A stretch of DNA of 64,000 nt from Datnioides undecimradiatus (taxonomy: Eukaryota > Chordata > Actinopteri > Lobotiformes > Datnioididae): NCBI GenBank assembly GCA_008933995.1, contig WARS01002847.1:186001-250000 (forward strand), read 5' to 3'. Numbering within the stretch: the first letter of the stretch is position 1; every line of letters begins with the position of its first letter. The position numbers and the translations under genes were made by a program. The notes under the pieces are model-generated. The model was not told the origin of the DNA and made no database searches. It saw nothing but the letters and a program-made list of their open reading frames with translations. This document shows positions 1 through 12,400 of the stretch, piece after piece.

Positions 1-1939
1 ATGAAAAGTCACAGCCTGTAGTTCTGAGATCCTGACTGAATCATCTCAGCACATACTCAGGCAGTGTTGTCTTCACTGACTTGAGCCGAGCCGGGCCGAG
101 CAGGGTCAGGTCTGAGTCCTCCCTTGAGTCCAGATCAAGGTCTGTCTCACACATGTGATGTTAGACAGGAGAACAGACCTGAGCAGAGCCAATTAGAGAA
201 GAAGGTGAGGTTCGGGGACTTGCCAACTCTCCAGTTTATTCCAGATTTCTAATAACTTTCAAGGTCACCAGCATCAGCTGTTTCTCAAAAGTCTTAAACT
301 ATATAAATCGTCTTGAGTTCAACGTTTGGGCTCAGGTCGTGAGTCTGTTTCTGAGTCTGTGGTGAAATGAAGTAGCAGGAAAACTGACCTGAGACCAGTT
401 GGTCCATCAGCTGAGTGAGACTCTAATGAACCTGAAGGATCCAGATTCTGTCTCATCCTTTGATCCTCGCAGAGAAACAAACAAATCAGCAGCCAGAGTG
501 TGTGGGTGTGCGTGTGTGTGTGTGTGTTGGGTAATGTCCAGTCATTGTTGGAGGATTAAGGATCAAACAGAGTTGGAGGATTACAGATGAAACGAAGCTT
601 CTTTCTATTTTTGTGTCACATCTCAAGCTGTTTGTGGTTTTTAGTGTTTCATTCAAAGTGTTGTCATTGTAAATTCAGTGGGCAGGAACTGTAACAAGCT
701 GACATGAGACTGTATTCCTGATTCCATGTTCACATAAACGCAGTGTTTTTCCAGGTTTTTATGGTTTCCACTATAATGGTTCATCAGTGGAACTGACCTC
801 AGCTCAGAGTCCCAGCAGATGAGTCATGTCAGGTATAACTGGAATAAACTGCGTTTCTGTAGGTCTGCTCTGTGAAAATGAACATGTAGGATTACATTGT
901 TTGAACTCCGCTGCAGTACAATGAGTTGTCACGGCAACCAACAGCAGCGAAATGGAAGTTTCACTCACACTCAACACTTTTCATTGAGTTTATCTGAACT
1001 TGACTGGCACTGACACGAGCCAAGTCACTGAGCACCTGGCATCCATGGCAACCATCACATGGTCAATATCACTGTTTACAGAGTTTGTTGATGTTTTCAT
1101 TGTGTTTGCAGTGTTTGGCTGTTAGTTTCTTGTTAGTTATTCAAATGATAATAAAACATTAATCAAATGATGAAAAAAATGTGATGGATTGATTGAACCA
1201 TCTGGTCTGACCTTCAAATTCAGTTTTACAGGGGACAGTGTGATCATCCATCACTGCCCCATCACACATGCTCTCTCATTGTGATCAATCTCATTGTGGT
1301 AGCAGGGTGTGGCTTAGCGTCAGCTGTGGGAGAGGGATGGGGAGTGGCTCATGGATGCAGCACCTGGCACAGGTGCTTGACATCAAGAACTAATTCCATT
1401 CTCTGTTGTGCAGTAGCAGCTGGGCCTGGAGGTTTATAAAAACTCTCTCCCGGGGAAGAGAGAGGGTCGTTGTATTGGTGTGTCCTGGACGGCCGGACGG
1501 CATAGTGGGAGACAGTGTGATCCTCCATCACACATGATAATAGGCTCGTTGGAGATGAGCCAGGCCTGCGCAGAATCGATCACCGCCGATCGCCGCACAA
1601 TGCATGCCGGTTAGATTTCTGTCCGACTTGAGCCCGACTTGCTCTGACATCATAAACTAATGGACAACGATAATCTCAGAAGATCGAGGCGCTGCAGGCT
1701 TCACAGCCAGGCGCCGCAGCTGCTCTCCCCCGACTGCAAAACCCAGGGCATGATGGGAAACGCCTGGCTCTTGCCTGATCAAAGAGCTGATTAGCTCTTA
1801 GTTTGGCTGTCACACGGAAAGTTTTGTAGGAATTTGTAATTTTCCATCTAATTTCAATAGTTTAGGTTGGAAATCATTATTCCTGTGTTGTGCATGAAGG
1901 ATTAATCTGTCAACGAACAGATGCTGAACTATTAATATC

Positions 1940-1977
<38 letters not shown>

Positions 1978-2365
1978 CAGTATTAGTCATGGTGACAATA
2001 AAGTTTATTTATAAAGCACTTAAAACAAGCAGTTACAATTACAGAGGACAGATGATGGTGATGGTGATGATGGTAATGATGAAGATGGTGATGAAGATGG
2101 CGATGGTGGTAATGAACATGATGATGATGATGATGAAGATGTCAGTCAGTCCATCACAGTTACGTTTCAGCCTGTGAGCAGGTGTTCCATGGTTCAACCA
2201 TCACACCTTGTTATGAGGTTATACTCGCTAAGGACCATGACCTCAGGTTTCACCTCCCAGGCTACATACAAACTGCCTCCAACAGGTGGATGACACACCT
2301 GCAGACATGACTCAGAGACTCACGATTCACACACACTTACATATGTGTGTGTGTGTGTGTTCCAG
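1..2365. other. crhr1 intronic/upstream sequence without visible exon
   Basis: No exon of crhr1 or another gene could be supported here. It lies 5' of the first visible crhr1 exon, so it is presumably intron. It holds the first copy of a dispersed repeat (862-1515), an (ATT)n run at about 1940-1977 and a GATG/GGTGAT-rich tract at about 2053-2140. Short open frames over the GATG tract are low-complexity artefacts. Confidence 0.6.
862..1515. repeat. Dispersed repeat, copy 1 (partner at 49558-50020)
   Basis: This stretch closely matches 49558-50020, some 48 kb away. The match runs from the AGGTCTGCTCTGTGAAAATG region through GTGTCCTGGACGGCCGGACG. Copy 1 carries a block of roughly 110 bp (about 1356-1464) that copy 2 lacks. 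The motif GACAGTGTGATC-ATCCATCAC at about 1234 recurs near 1507, a short direct repeat. Because copy 2 runs into a Ty3/Gypsy gag-like frame, the repeat is plausibly the LTR and leader region of that family. That assignment is inference. Confidence 0.65.
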
Positions 2366-4911
2366 GAGTATTCGCTGTCTGAGGAACATCATCCACTGGA
2401 ACCTGATCTCCGCATTCATCCTGAGGAACGCCACCTGGTTTATAGTCCAGTTAACGATGAACCCTGCTGTTACTGAGAGCAACCAGGTAACCGCAATGAT
2501 GACAGTCACCATGGAAACAAGGTGATAATCTGAAACAACCGTGACCTTAAGACTGTGACCCTTTTACTCTTGACATCACACTGACATCATATTGGGCAGG
2601 TGTATTTCTTTCACACTGGTTACCATGGCAACAAAACAGACATAGAGACAGAGACAGATACAGAGAGAGAGGCAGACAGAGGGACAGGCAGACAGACAGA
2701 CAGACAGACAACCATTAACTGTATGCTCCTCCCCCACAGGTGTGGTGCAGGCTGGTCACAGCAGGGTACAATTACTTCCATGTGACAAACTTCTTCTGGA
2801 TGTTTGGTGAAGGTTGCTATCTTCACACCGCCGTTGTTCTCACCTACTCTACCGACAGGCTCAGGAAGTGGATGTTCATCTGCATTGGCTGGGGTCAGTC
2901 TACCTGTCTACTGGTTTACCTTCCTGTCTGCCTGTCCCCTGTCAGTTAACCTGTGCACCTGTTTGTTTACAGGTATTCCGTTTCCTGTCATAGTGGCCTG
3001 GGCTTTTGGGAAGCTTTACTATGACAACGAGAAGTAAGTCACATGATCAGAATCATAAACGAGCAGCTACTGTCCACTTATTGTGCTGGTGAACACCTGA
3101 ACTCACCTGTCCCCGTCACCTCACACATTATCTGCTGAAGCAGCAGGTTGCTATGGCAACCTGCAGGTTAGTACTTTCAGCTGTGATTAAGAACAGAAAC
3201 CTGGCAGCCAAGTCTGAGAGGAGGACTCTGTGACGTCAAGAAGCAGCGACCTGATTTGCTGTTGTGTTTTGATTGACAGGTGCTGGTTTGGAAAGAGAGC
3301 AGGAGTTTATACAGACTACATCTACCAAGGCCCCATGATCCTGGTCCTGCTGGTAAAACACCATCCTGTTTTCAGTGTCACTACATACTAGAACTACTAC
3401 TACTGCAGGCCTACAACAGCATAACCTAGGGCTTACCTGAACCCACCTGAGCTCACCTGAGCCCATCTGAGCCAGCCATAACTATAAGCTTTATCAAACA
3501 AGAAGTTTAGGACTATAACATGGAGGGGGTCGGCCCTGAGCCCAGACTGGGAGCTGGTTCCTCAGGAGAGGAGCTTGGTAGCTGAAGGCTCTGCCTCCCA
3601 TTCTCAGGTTAGAGACTCAAGGAGCTCAGCATTCTGGGAGCGCAGTGATCTGGAGGGGTAATAGGGGACAGTGAGCTCCTTCAGATCAGATGGTGTCTGA
3701 CCATTCAGGGATTTATATGTGAGCAGAAAGAGTTTAAACTCTGGACTCTACAGGAAGCTGGGGTAGAGGAGCTCATACAGTAGAGACCTGATCTCTGAGT
3801 TCCTGTCAGTGCTGGATCTGGATCAGCTGGGGGGTCCTCAAAGACCTGTTGGGACAGCCTGATAGCACAGACCTGCAGTGATCCAGTCAGAAGAAACAAA
3901 AGCATGAGCTAGTTTCCCTGCATCAGTCTGAGATCTGATAGCCCTGATGTTGTTTCTCTTCTCAGATTAACTTTGTCTTTCTGTTCAACATCGTTCGGAT
4001 CCTGATGACGAAACTGAGGGCATCAACTACCTCAGAGACCATCCAGTACAGGTAGGAGCCACAGCACAGGAAGTCCCCTCAATCAGGTAAGCTGCACACT
4101 CAGCAGCAGCAGAGGAGATCAGGCTGGACATGTAAAACAGTAAGTGAGTGCAGCTGTTGGATTGCTCTCTGATGATGACACACCCTGTTGTCGATCCTGC
4201 AGGAAGGCGGTCAAGGCAACTCTAGTGCTGCTGCCTCTGTTAGGAATCACCTACATGTTGTTCTTTGTGAATCCGGGCGGAGAAGACAAAGTCGCACAGA
4301 TCGTCTTCATCTACTTCAACTCCATTTTGGAGTCCTTCCAGGTTTGTCTGATTTCTGTTGACTAGGTTTAAGATTAAACCAGACCTAATCTCTACACCAG
4401 AGGGTTTTAGAGTGGGAGGGGGTCCTCGTCCACTGGGGCTCCATGAATGTAGGTTGGATAAGTAATTTCATGAGTTACGAGAAGGAGATTACAGAAAAAC
4501 ATAAACATGTGATTGTCAGTTAGCAGCCTGTTAGCAGTCTGTTACCACTGTCATACAGCCAGTTAATGCTGTTAACAGCCAGTTAGCAGCTAACTGCCTT
4601 CCCCATCTGTCTCTACAGGGTTTCTTTGTCTCTGTTTTTTACTGTTTCCTCAACAGCGAGGTAAGTGATTCTTCCTTTTATTCCATTTGTTCTTCATGGT
4701 TCTGCACTCCGCTTCTAACGACTGATGATTGTTTATCATGCAGCATCTGTACCTGTCTGTCTATGCACAGGTGCGCTCTGCGGTTAGGAAGCATTGGATT
4801 CGTTGGCAGGACCGTCACTCGTTCCGGAGCCGGGCAGTGCGTGCCACGTCACTGCCTACCTCGCCCAGCAGAGTGTCCTTCCACAGCATCAAACAGTCCT
4901 CCAACCTCTGA
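2366..4911 (+). CDS. crhr1: Corticotropin-releasing hormone receptor 1, 3' part (TM2 to C-terminus)
   Basis: Class B G-protein-coupled receptor for CRH and urocortin at the plasma membrane, normally coupled to Gs and cAMP. Eight exons are in phase: 2366-2486, 2740-2893, 2973-3033, 3280-3352, 3966-4051, 4203-4341, 4619-4660 and 4771-4911, giving 271 residues plus stop. Each has AG acceptor and GT donor. Diagnostic stretches are [49 protein letters not shown] and [18 protein letters not shown], close to mammalian CRHR1. The extracellular hormone-binding domain and TM1 exons lie upstream of base 1. The tail ends SIKQSSNL, whereas mammalian CRHR1 as I recall it ends STAV, a PDZ ligand, so the PDZ ligand appears absent. 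The intron 3353-3965 holds a LINE fragment. CRHR2 is less likely because the TM2-TM3 text matches CRHR1. Confidence 0.95.
3470..3960 (-). mobile_element. Decayed L2/Maui-like LINE fragment in crhr1 intron
   Basis: Read on the minus strand, this intronic stretch aligns by eye with the 3' part of the LINE reverse transcriptase frame at 33671-34483. Shared text includes GAAGCTGGTTCC-type bases, GGCTCTGCCTCCCATTCT (as in GGCTCGGCCTCCCATTCT) and the block around TTTATATGTGAGCAGAAAGAGTTTAAA. It has many stops and no long frame, so it is an old truncated insertion. Confidence 0.6.
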
Positions 4912-5231
4912 CAACCGTCCATCCTCAGCCTGTGCTGCCACTAAGCCAATCAGAGGCTTTACTCTGTGCATTGACCTGATTAAACCAACAGATCACATCA
5001 GACCAGCCAATCACAGTCTGTGAAGACTGAACTGTGTAGCCAAGCAGCTGGAGACCTGTAAGGGATGACTCTGCCTGACTCCGCCCCACTTCATGTGCTC
5101 GACCAATCACAAACACTTGTGACATCAGGCAGCTGGACTGTTCTGGTTCAATAATCAAAGAGTTTATGTATTGATGAGCTATATTTGTCTTTATTGTAAT
5201 ATTGATCACCAGCTTTCTCTTAACAGAGCTA

Positions 5232-5236
<5 letters not shown>

Positions 5237-5282
<46 letters not shown>
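5237..5282. repeat. (CA)n microsatellite
   Basis: Uninterrupted CA dinucleotide run of about 46 bp just downstream of crhr1. Polymorphic length is expected. Confidence 0.95.
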
Positions 5283-5284
<2 letters not shown>

Positions 5285-5781
5285 TAGCTGTTAGTTACCA
5301 TTCTGCTGCAGCAGAACTCTGGATGATGATCAGAACATTTTCAGAATTCAGCAAAGTGTTCCTCGACTCAATCACATCAAGAGGTCGAGCTCAGACTGAA
5401 ACGAGTTCCCTGCTTTCTGGAGAAGAGGAGGTGCTGAGTGTCCTCACCGAGGCAGCATCTGTTGGAAGTATGACAAGAGAGGACAGTTAATATTTAGTTC
5501 GGGGTGTTGTGGGTTTAAAACACAGACTGTTATAGGCAAGTTATACAATCCAAAGCCAAGCTTTATATAAAATATAGGCATATATCTATAATGTAAAAGT
5601 TGCAACAAGTCTCTAATAACCAGAGCTTCATCACTGCAGCTGAAGCTCCTCTTCAACATGAACAGAGCTGCCACCAAGGGGCGCTACAACAAACTCAAAA
5701 TAATAACTTCTGAGGGTTTTAGCACTCTCTACAACACAGTGTGAGAAATGTAAAGATCTCTGAAAACTAAAACTCATTTTG

Positions 5782-5787
5782 AATAAA
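5782..5787 (+). terminator. Candidate poly(A) signal of crhr1
   Basis: AATAAA in an A/T-rich stretch about 870 nt downstream of the crhr1 stop codon, with no repeat or other gene between. Assignment rests only on position and motif. Confidence 0.35.
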
Positions 5788-6227
5788 ATTTGAGATTTTT
5801 AGATTAAAAGAAAAACATATTGAGCTGTGATTTAGTCACACACGTCCACTGTGGTGCATCTCGACATACTCCAGGACTTTATCTTTCATGTGTGATACTG
5901 TGTTTTTGTACTTTTAGTATTAGCACTTCCCAGGAGTTGGATGCTGTACAGAGCATGAACAGATGGAAATATATATTTATCATTAATTGTAATTGTCTGG
6001 TGCACATCTGCACTGTGCAGACTTTACTGTATATCCTGATTTAAATAAGAGTCCAGAGCCATTAGAGGCGTGGCCCTGATAGATGGTACCCAAGATAGAT
6101 AGTACCCATAGTAACCACAGTAACAGTGGTAACCATAGTAACCCTAGACTAGTTTGTAGCTGTAGGTCTGTGTAGAGGGAAACACTCAGGACAAACCACA
6201 AACTGCTCCTCCCCCCTCAACCCACCT

Positions 6228-6510
6228 CTGTTATTGTGCCTGAGTGTGTGTATCTGTAGTGTGTGTGTGCATGTGTCTGTAGTGTGAGTCAGTAGTGTGT
6301 GTGTGTGTGTGTCTGTAGTGTGAGTCAGTAGTTTGTGTGTATATCTGTACTGTGTGTGTGTATCTGTAGTGTGTGTGTGTGTGTGTACGTAGTGTGAGTC
6401 AGTAGTGTGTGTGTGTGTGTGTGTGTGTGTCTGTAGTGTGAGTCAGTAGTGTGTGTGTGTGTGTGTATCTGTAGTGTGTGTGTGTCTGCAGTGTGTGTGT
6501 GTTGTAAATC
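6228..6510. repeat. TG-rich minisatellite
   Basis: Several imperfect units each combine a (TG)n run with GTCTGTAGTGTGAGTCAGTAG or a near variant. The apparent open frame on the minus strand (His/Thr repeats) is a translation of this array and not a gene. Confidence 0.85.
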
Positions 6511-7189
6511 TCTGCAGTAACCTCTGATGGGACCGCCTACTGAGTGTGTGTGAGCAGCAACACCTAGTCTGAACATTGAGCTGTGAGCCCTGTGTGTCCA
6601 CTGATGTCTGATACCTAATAAATCAATAAATCAATCAATAAATCTGTCCTGTCCTGTCTGCCTGGTCTCCATAATAATTGAACTTGGTGTCAGATCCAAT
6701 CAGATCCTGAGTGGATCAACTCCAGGCCATTTCCATGGAGACTGGGCTCAGACCTCACAGGCTGCTGACATCTGGTCTGACCTCTGACCCAATGCAGTCA
6801 GCAGTGTGAGGACAGCTGTGATTAGCTGGACAAGATGAATTTGACCTCCTGACCCCACTTTCTGCTTCGGGTTCAGAGACATGTTTCTAATCATTAACTT
6901 GATTTTCTGTTCACATGGAAACCAACTGATCAGTGATCAATCAACAGAGTTTTCTGATATCATTCCAGAGTTACCATGAGTGGAATAATTCATGTTGTCA
7001 TGTGACAGGAGTGTGCTGGTGTCACAGCTCCTCCGGCTGGACAAACCTCAACACAGTCAATGCTGTGATGGTGGTGATGGTGATGGTGGTGGTGGTGGTG
7101 ACGGTGATGGTGGTGGTGACGGTGATGATGGTGACAGCGATAAAGACAATGATGGTCATGCAGCGTTTTACTGCACTCAGTACTTGATG

Positions 7190-8690
7190 TGCAGCAGTTT
7201 ATTTGAAGCATTTCAGTCAGGATTTAGAATAAATCACAGCACAGAAACAGCATTGGTTAAGGTTAGCAACGACCTCCTAATAGCATCTGACAATGGCCTT
7301 GTCTCTTTACTTGTCCTGCTAGACCTCAGTGCTGCATTTGACACCATCGATCAGAATATCCTACTACAGAGACTAGAACATGTCATTGGCTTTAAAGGAA
7401 CAGCACTAAGCTGGTTTAAAGCTTATCTAGCCGACAGATTCCAGTTTGTCCATGTTAATAACGACTCGTCCGTGCACACAAAGGTCAATCATGGAGTTCC
7501 ACAGGGTTCTGTGCTTGGACCATTGTTGTTCTCCCTATACATGCTTCCCCTAGGCAATATTATTAGGAAGCACAACCTAAATTTCCACTGCTATGCAGAC
7601 GATACACAGCTATATTTATCTATGAAACCGGAAGAAACAGATCAATTAGTCAGACTTCAGACATGTCTGACAGACATTAAGGCCTGGATGACTTATAATT
7701 TTTTGCTTCTAAATACAGACAAAACTGAGGTGATTTTGTTTGGGTCTAAACACCTCAGAGAGAAGTTATCTGACCTCGCAGTCACTTTGGATGGTGTTAC
7801 CCTGGCCTCCAGTTCTACCGTGAGGAACCTGGGAGTCATATTTGACCAGGATATGTCCTATCAGTCCCATATTAGGCAGGTCACTAGGACTGCCTTCTTT
7901 CACTTGCACAACATAGCTAAGATTAGGAGTATCCTCTCCAAAAGTGGCTCCTCTCCTGTGGAACCAGCTGCCAGTCTGGGTCCGAGAGGCAGATGCCCTC
8001 TCTACTTTTAAAGTAAAGCTTAAAACCTTCTTGTTTTACAAAGCTTACAGTTAGTTCTAGGTACCATGCCAACTACACCCATAGTCTAAACTACCCCTCC
8101 ATGCCATCCCTTAGTTATGCTGCTATAGGCCAAGGCTGCTGGGGGACATCCCATGATCGTCTCCATACTCCTCCTCTTCCCTCTCTCTCCTCAAACTCAT
8201 TTTAACCATCACAGAATAACCATTAACTCTGTGTCCTCTCTCCCCTAGTGCTGTGCTTGTTTCTCTCTGGTCTCTCTCTCTGTACCTCTCTACAGATACC
8301 TGTGGCTCCAGAGCTGAACATCTGATCTGTGGCTCCACCAACCTGCCCCGTGTCCTCTACTGCCATTTGTTGTCATTTGCTGTCATTATTCTATATTGTA
8401 CTTCTCTCTCTCTCTCTCTCTCTCTCTTTCCCCCCAACCGGTCAAGGCAGATGGCCGTCCACCTAGAGCTAGGATCTGTCCAAGGTTTCTGCCTATTAAA
8501 AGGAAGTTTTTCCTTGCCACTGTTGCCAAGTGCTTGCTCATGGTGGAACTGTTGGGTAATTAATAGATTAATAGTAATGAGTGTGGTCTAGACCTGCTCT
8601 GTTTGTAAAGTGCCCTGAGATGACTTTTGTTGTGAATTGGCGCTATATAAATAAAACTGAATTGAATTGAATTGAATTGAATGTGCTGTG
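7190..8690 (+). mobile_element. L2/Maui-like LINE, 5'-truncated and internally deleted
   Basis: A reverse transcriptase fragment runs from about 7195 to 8011. It shows motif A ([14 protein letters not shown]), the [17 protein letters not shown] motif and an intact YADDTQLYL catalytic box at about 7593. The endonuclease and the first RT motifs are missing, as usual for a 5'-truncated LINE. Near 7945 the frame jumps from KIRSILSKS to the late [10 protein letters not shown] segment, skipping roughly 0.35-0.4 kb that is present in the 33-36 kb copy. The 3' UTR with CT-rich tract follows, then the tail TGGCGCTATATAAATAAAA with (TTGAA)n ending near 8683. Confidence 0.88.
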
Positions 8691-8739
8691 TATAAATACC
8701 TGTGAGAAGTACCTACAGTACCTACAGCAAAAACACTTT

Positions 8740-8930
8740 CATCATGTCAGATGTCAGATTTCTCGATTGAAAGGTGCAGTGATGCAGCAGGTTACCATAG
8801 TAACAGCAGCCTCCTCTCCCAGCTTGCATCAGCAGCAGAGCCCCTCCCCGCCCCCTCCTCAGAGAACGGCAGCAGGTGGAAGTGCAGTAGGGTGGAGCAG
8901 CAGACAGACGGACAGCAGCCAGGAGGTAAG
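8740..8930 (+). other. Possible mapt 5' untranslated exon
   Basis: A GC-richer stretch with no in-frame initiator ends in AGCCAGGAG|GTAAGA at about 8926, a good splice donor. It lies upstream of the first mapt coding exon candidate at 9404, so it could be a noncoding first exon. No promoter motif was identified and the assignment is positional. Confidence 0.3.
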
Positions 8931-9403
8931 ATACTGAAACACGCACCACCTGTCTGTCTATCTGTCTGTCTGCAGGCCTGTCTGTCTTTACTGTCCTCTA
9001 CCCATCTGTCTGTCTGTTGGCTCTGCGTCTTGCTGTCTGCTCTATACGTCTCTGCTGCTCCGCTGTGTGCAGGCTCGGCGGTGGCCGCGGCAGAAGCGTC
9101 AGGCGCGTGAATAAGGCGTGTAATTTTCCCCTCGGTCCCCACGCCTGTCACCGCGTGGTTCACCGCTCTGCGCGCCGTTCAGCAGCTCCCTGTTAGCCTG
9201 CAGGCCAATGTAGCATTAGATCAAACGATGCAGACAGGGAGGGGCACGTGAACGTGCTTCTGTGTCAGGGTAAATGATCGATGGTGACCGTAATTCTAAC
9301 TGAAACCGGGTTTATTGTGTTTGTTGCTGCATCATCCTCATTAGCATTACTCAGCATTCTCACTGACTCCTCTTCTCCTCCACCTCCTCTTCTCCATCTG
9401 TAG

Positions 9404-12400
9404 GAGTTATGATGGATGGAAACTCCGCCCCCCTGGGAGGAAACTCGGCCCTTGAAGAGCAGAGCATGATGAGAGGTTGGTGTTTGGGGGATGAAGACAA
9501 ATATGAGAAAAGATGAGTTTTAATCTAATAATCAGACTGTGTTGTCTATCGTCACATCCATGTCCTTAAGGTAGTTTACAGCAGTCCACCGTAGTCTGAG
9601 GTAGTTTACTGCAGTCTGCAGTAGTCTGTGGTAGTTTACAGCAGTCCACCATAGTCTGTGGTAGTTTACAGCAGTCTGCAGTAGTCTGAGGTAGTTTACT
9701 GCAGTCTGCAGTAGTCTGTGGTAGTTTGCTGCAGCTGCTCACTGACAGCTTAGCATTCATTAGCTGACAGACAGGCAGAGAGACAGACAGAGAGAGAGAG
9801 ACAGGCAGAGGCAAACAGGCAGAGAGAGACTACTTGTCCTCTTCTTCCTCCTCTTCTTCCTCCTCTTCCTCCTCTTTCTCCTTTTCTTCCACCTCTTCCT
9901 CCTCTTCCTCCTCCACTTCCTCCTCCTCTTTTTCCTCCTTCTTCCTCCCCCACTTCCTCCTTCTCTTCCTCTTCTTCCTCCTCTTCCTCTCCCTTTTCCT
10001 TATCCTTCTCCTCCACCTCAGCTTGTTGAAATGGAAATAGGAAGTCTCTGTCTCCTGTTACCATTAGCAACCCCGTGTTACCATGGTGACCTGTTACAGT
10101 ACATGCTATGTGTTTCTCAGTGTTTGTCTTCATCTCCTCCTTCTACTTCTCCTATTGCCCCCCCCAGACCTCGACTCAATAAGTTGTCTGTATAACAACT
10201 GTATAGACCTGCTCTGTTTGTAAAGTGCCCTGAGATGACTTTTTGTTGTTAATTGGCGCTATATAAATAAAATTGAATTGAATTGAATTGAATTATAAGC
10301 TCCCAAACATAAGAGGAGCTGAGGAGCATCTAGAGAGGAGGGATGAGGGGGCAAAACAGGCGAGATCTGTGATGAAGAAAGAGGAGGAGGAGCACCTTGG
10401 AGACAAAGAGAAGGAGAGGGAGGAGCTGGAGATTCCCTGCATCTCCAACACAAGTCCTGATGAAAGAGGAACAGATGAAGAGGAGATAGAAGAAAAAGCA
10501 GATCAGATAGAGGAGGCACCAGAGGTGGAGGAGAAACAGGAGCAGCCCGAGACTCCCTGCTCCTCCATCTCAACACCTCCTATACAGCAGGAGCATACAG
10601 GAGGTGACGAAGAGGAGGAAGTGGAGGCAGGAAAACGGAAAGAAGAAGAGAAAGACCTGTTGGATGAAGATGCAGAGAAGGTGACAGAAGGAGAAATGGA
10701 GATGGAGAAGAAACAGAGGGAGGCTCAGGGAGAAACTTCCTGTTCCTCTCTTCCTGATGCAGGGGAGGAAGAAGAGTTCAATAGTGTTGTCAGCTGAGGA
10801 GGAACAAGAGGAGCTTGATCCTCCTGTGGAGATCACAGAAATGAGTGCTCCCAGCAGCTCAGACCCCAACGCTGAGGAGCAGCTGGACGTGCATGAGGAC
10901 AAAACAAACACACTCATCCAACAAGCACCTTGTACCACACCGTCCACTGAAAACCAGCAGGTTACTGCTGAAAACATAAACACTCCTCTGATGAACGAAG
11001 TCTCCAGCTCTGCACTTTCTCCATCCACAGCCACAGCTCCACCCACAGGAGCTGCCTCAGGGAGGAAAACAAGCAGCTCCTCTCCTCCAAAACGGGCTCC
11101 TTTACCCAGGAAAACAAGCGCCCCTATAGTAAAAAAGGGAGCCCCAGTTAGGAAATCAAGCACTCCTCCTCTTAACAAAGGTCTGTCACTCTGAACCTCC
11201 TCTTTTTGCATTACTCCTCCCAAAGTTTCTCCTCCTCCCTCATTTCCTTTCTTTCCTTACCTCCTCTTCTCCTTTTCCACACCTTTGTCTGCGCCTCCTC
11301 CTCTTTATTTCTCCTCCTCCCTCCCACCATCTGCTCCTCCTTCTCTATGTCATGTTACTGGACGTTAAAGGGACGTCTTGTTGTCCTTCTCTTGTTTTGA
11401 AAGTGACACAGACTGGACACTTCCTGTTTACTTCTGCGTGACCTCATGCTTGTCTGACCCCCTGACCTTCAACCTCTGTTTGTACTTCCTGTTTGCTGCC
11501 CTAGTCATCTTTTCTAACATATAAACATCAGTAATAATCAGTGATAAGTCAGGTTCAGGATCAGTTGTTGATCGCTTTGCTCTAAATAATGAAAACATAA
11601 ATCATAATATTGACATCACTTCCTCCTCCAACTCTTCTTTTGCTCAGAAAAAGCAGCTGCGAAGGAAACTGAAGAAACTCTGAAGGTAAATAAACACCAG
11701 TCACTCTGTCGCCATGGCAACATACAGTATATGAACAACAGTCACACTTCAGTATTACAGACGCTACGACTGTGTGTTGGTTAGACAGCAGCAGAGTGTG
11801 TGTGTGTGTGTGTTTCAGGCCTCCAGGACAGCAGGGGGCGTCAGAGCAGCCAAGATGATTTCAGCCAAGAGCACAGGTTTGACTACGCACCAGTTCAGCC
11901 AGTAACATCACTTAAACCAGTCTGATCCACTGAACCTGTCTGTCTCTCTGTCTGTCTGTCAGAGTCAGTCGATGGAGTCAGCAGTCCAGGAAGTCGTTCT
12001 CCTGCCAGTCGATCCTCCACTCCGAACAGAGACGTCAAGAAGGTCAGAACAGCTGTGGAACCAGCTGTCTGTCTGCCTGCCTGTCTGTCTGTCTTACTGT
12101 CTGTCTACCCATCTGCCTGGCTGATTGGTTGTGTTACTGGTAGCTGGTTGTGCATACAATCTGCTGGTCTCTGCTGGTCTGGGTTCAATGGTTCTGCTGG
12201 TCTCTGCTGGTTTGACTCCCAGGGTTCTAATTTCAATTCAACTTTATTTATATAGCGCCAAGTCACAACCAAAGTCATCTCAGGGCTCTTTACAGTCAGA
12301 ATAGAGACCACACTCATTACTGTTAATCACACCCAGCAGCTCCACCACCAGCAAACACCTGGAGACAGAGGCAGGAGAGACTTCCTGTAACAGGCTAACA

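Larger units (their letters stand above)
4912..8676. other. crhr1 3' flank and crhr1-mapt intergenic region
   Basis: No protein-coding exon was found. The crhr1 3' UTR probably starts here; AATAAA at 5782-5787 is a candidate poly(A) signal, about 870 nt after the stop. Another cluster of AATAAA-like words lies at 6618-6645. The rest is a (CA)n run (5237-5282), a TG-rich minisatellite (about 6228-6510), a GGTGAT tract (about 7065-7140) and a LINE copy (7190-8690). Confidence 0.5.

Noticed and set aside
1890-2177. 95-codon frame with poly-Leu and Met/Val repeats
   Set aside because: Product of (ATT)n and GATG microsatellites.
9750-10133. Long minus-strand frame rich in Glu/Gly/Lys
   Set aside because: It is the translation of a polypyrimidine tract and adjacent simple repeats; no splice context or protein family.
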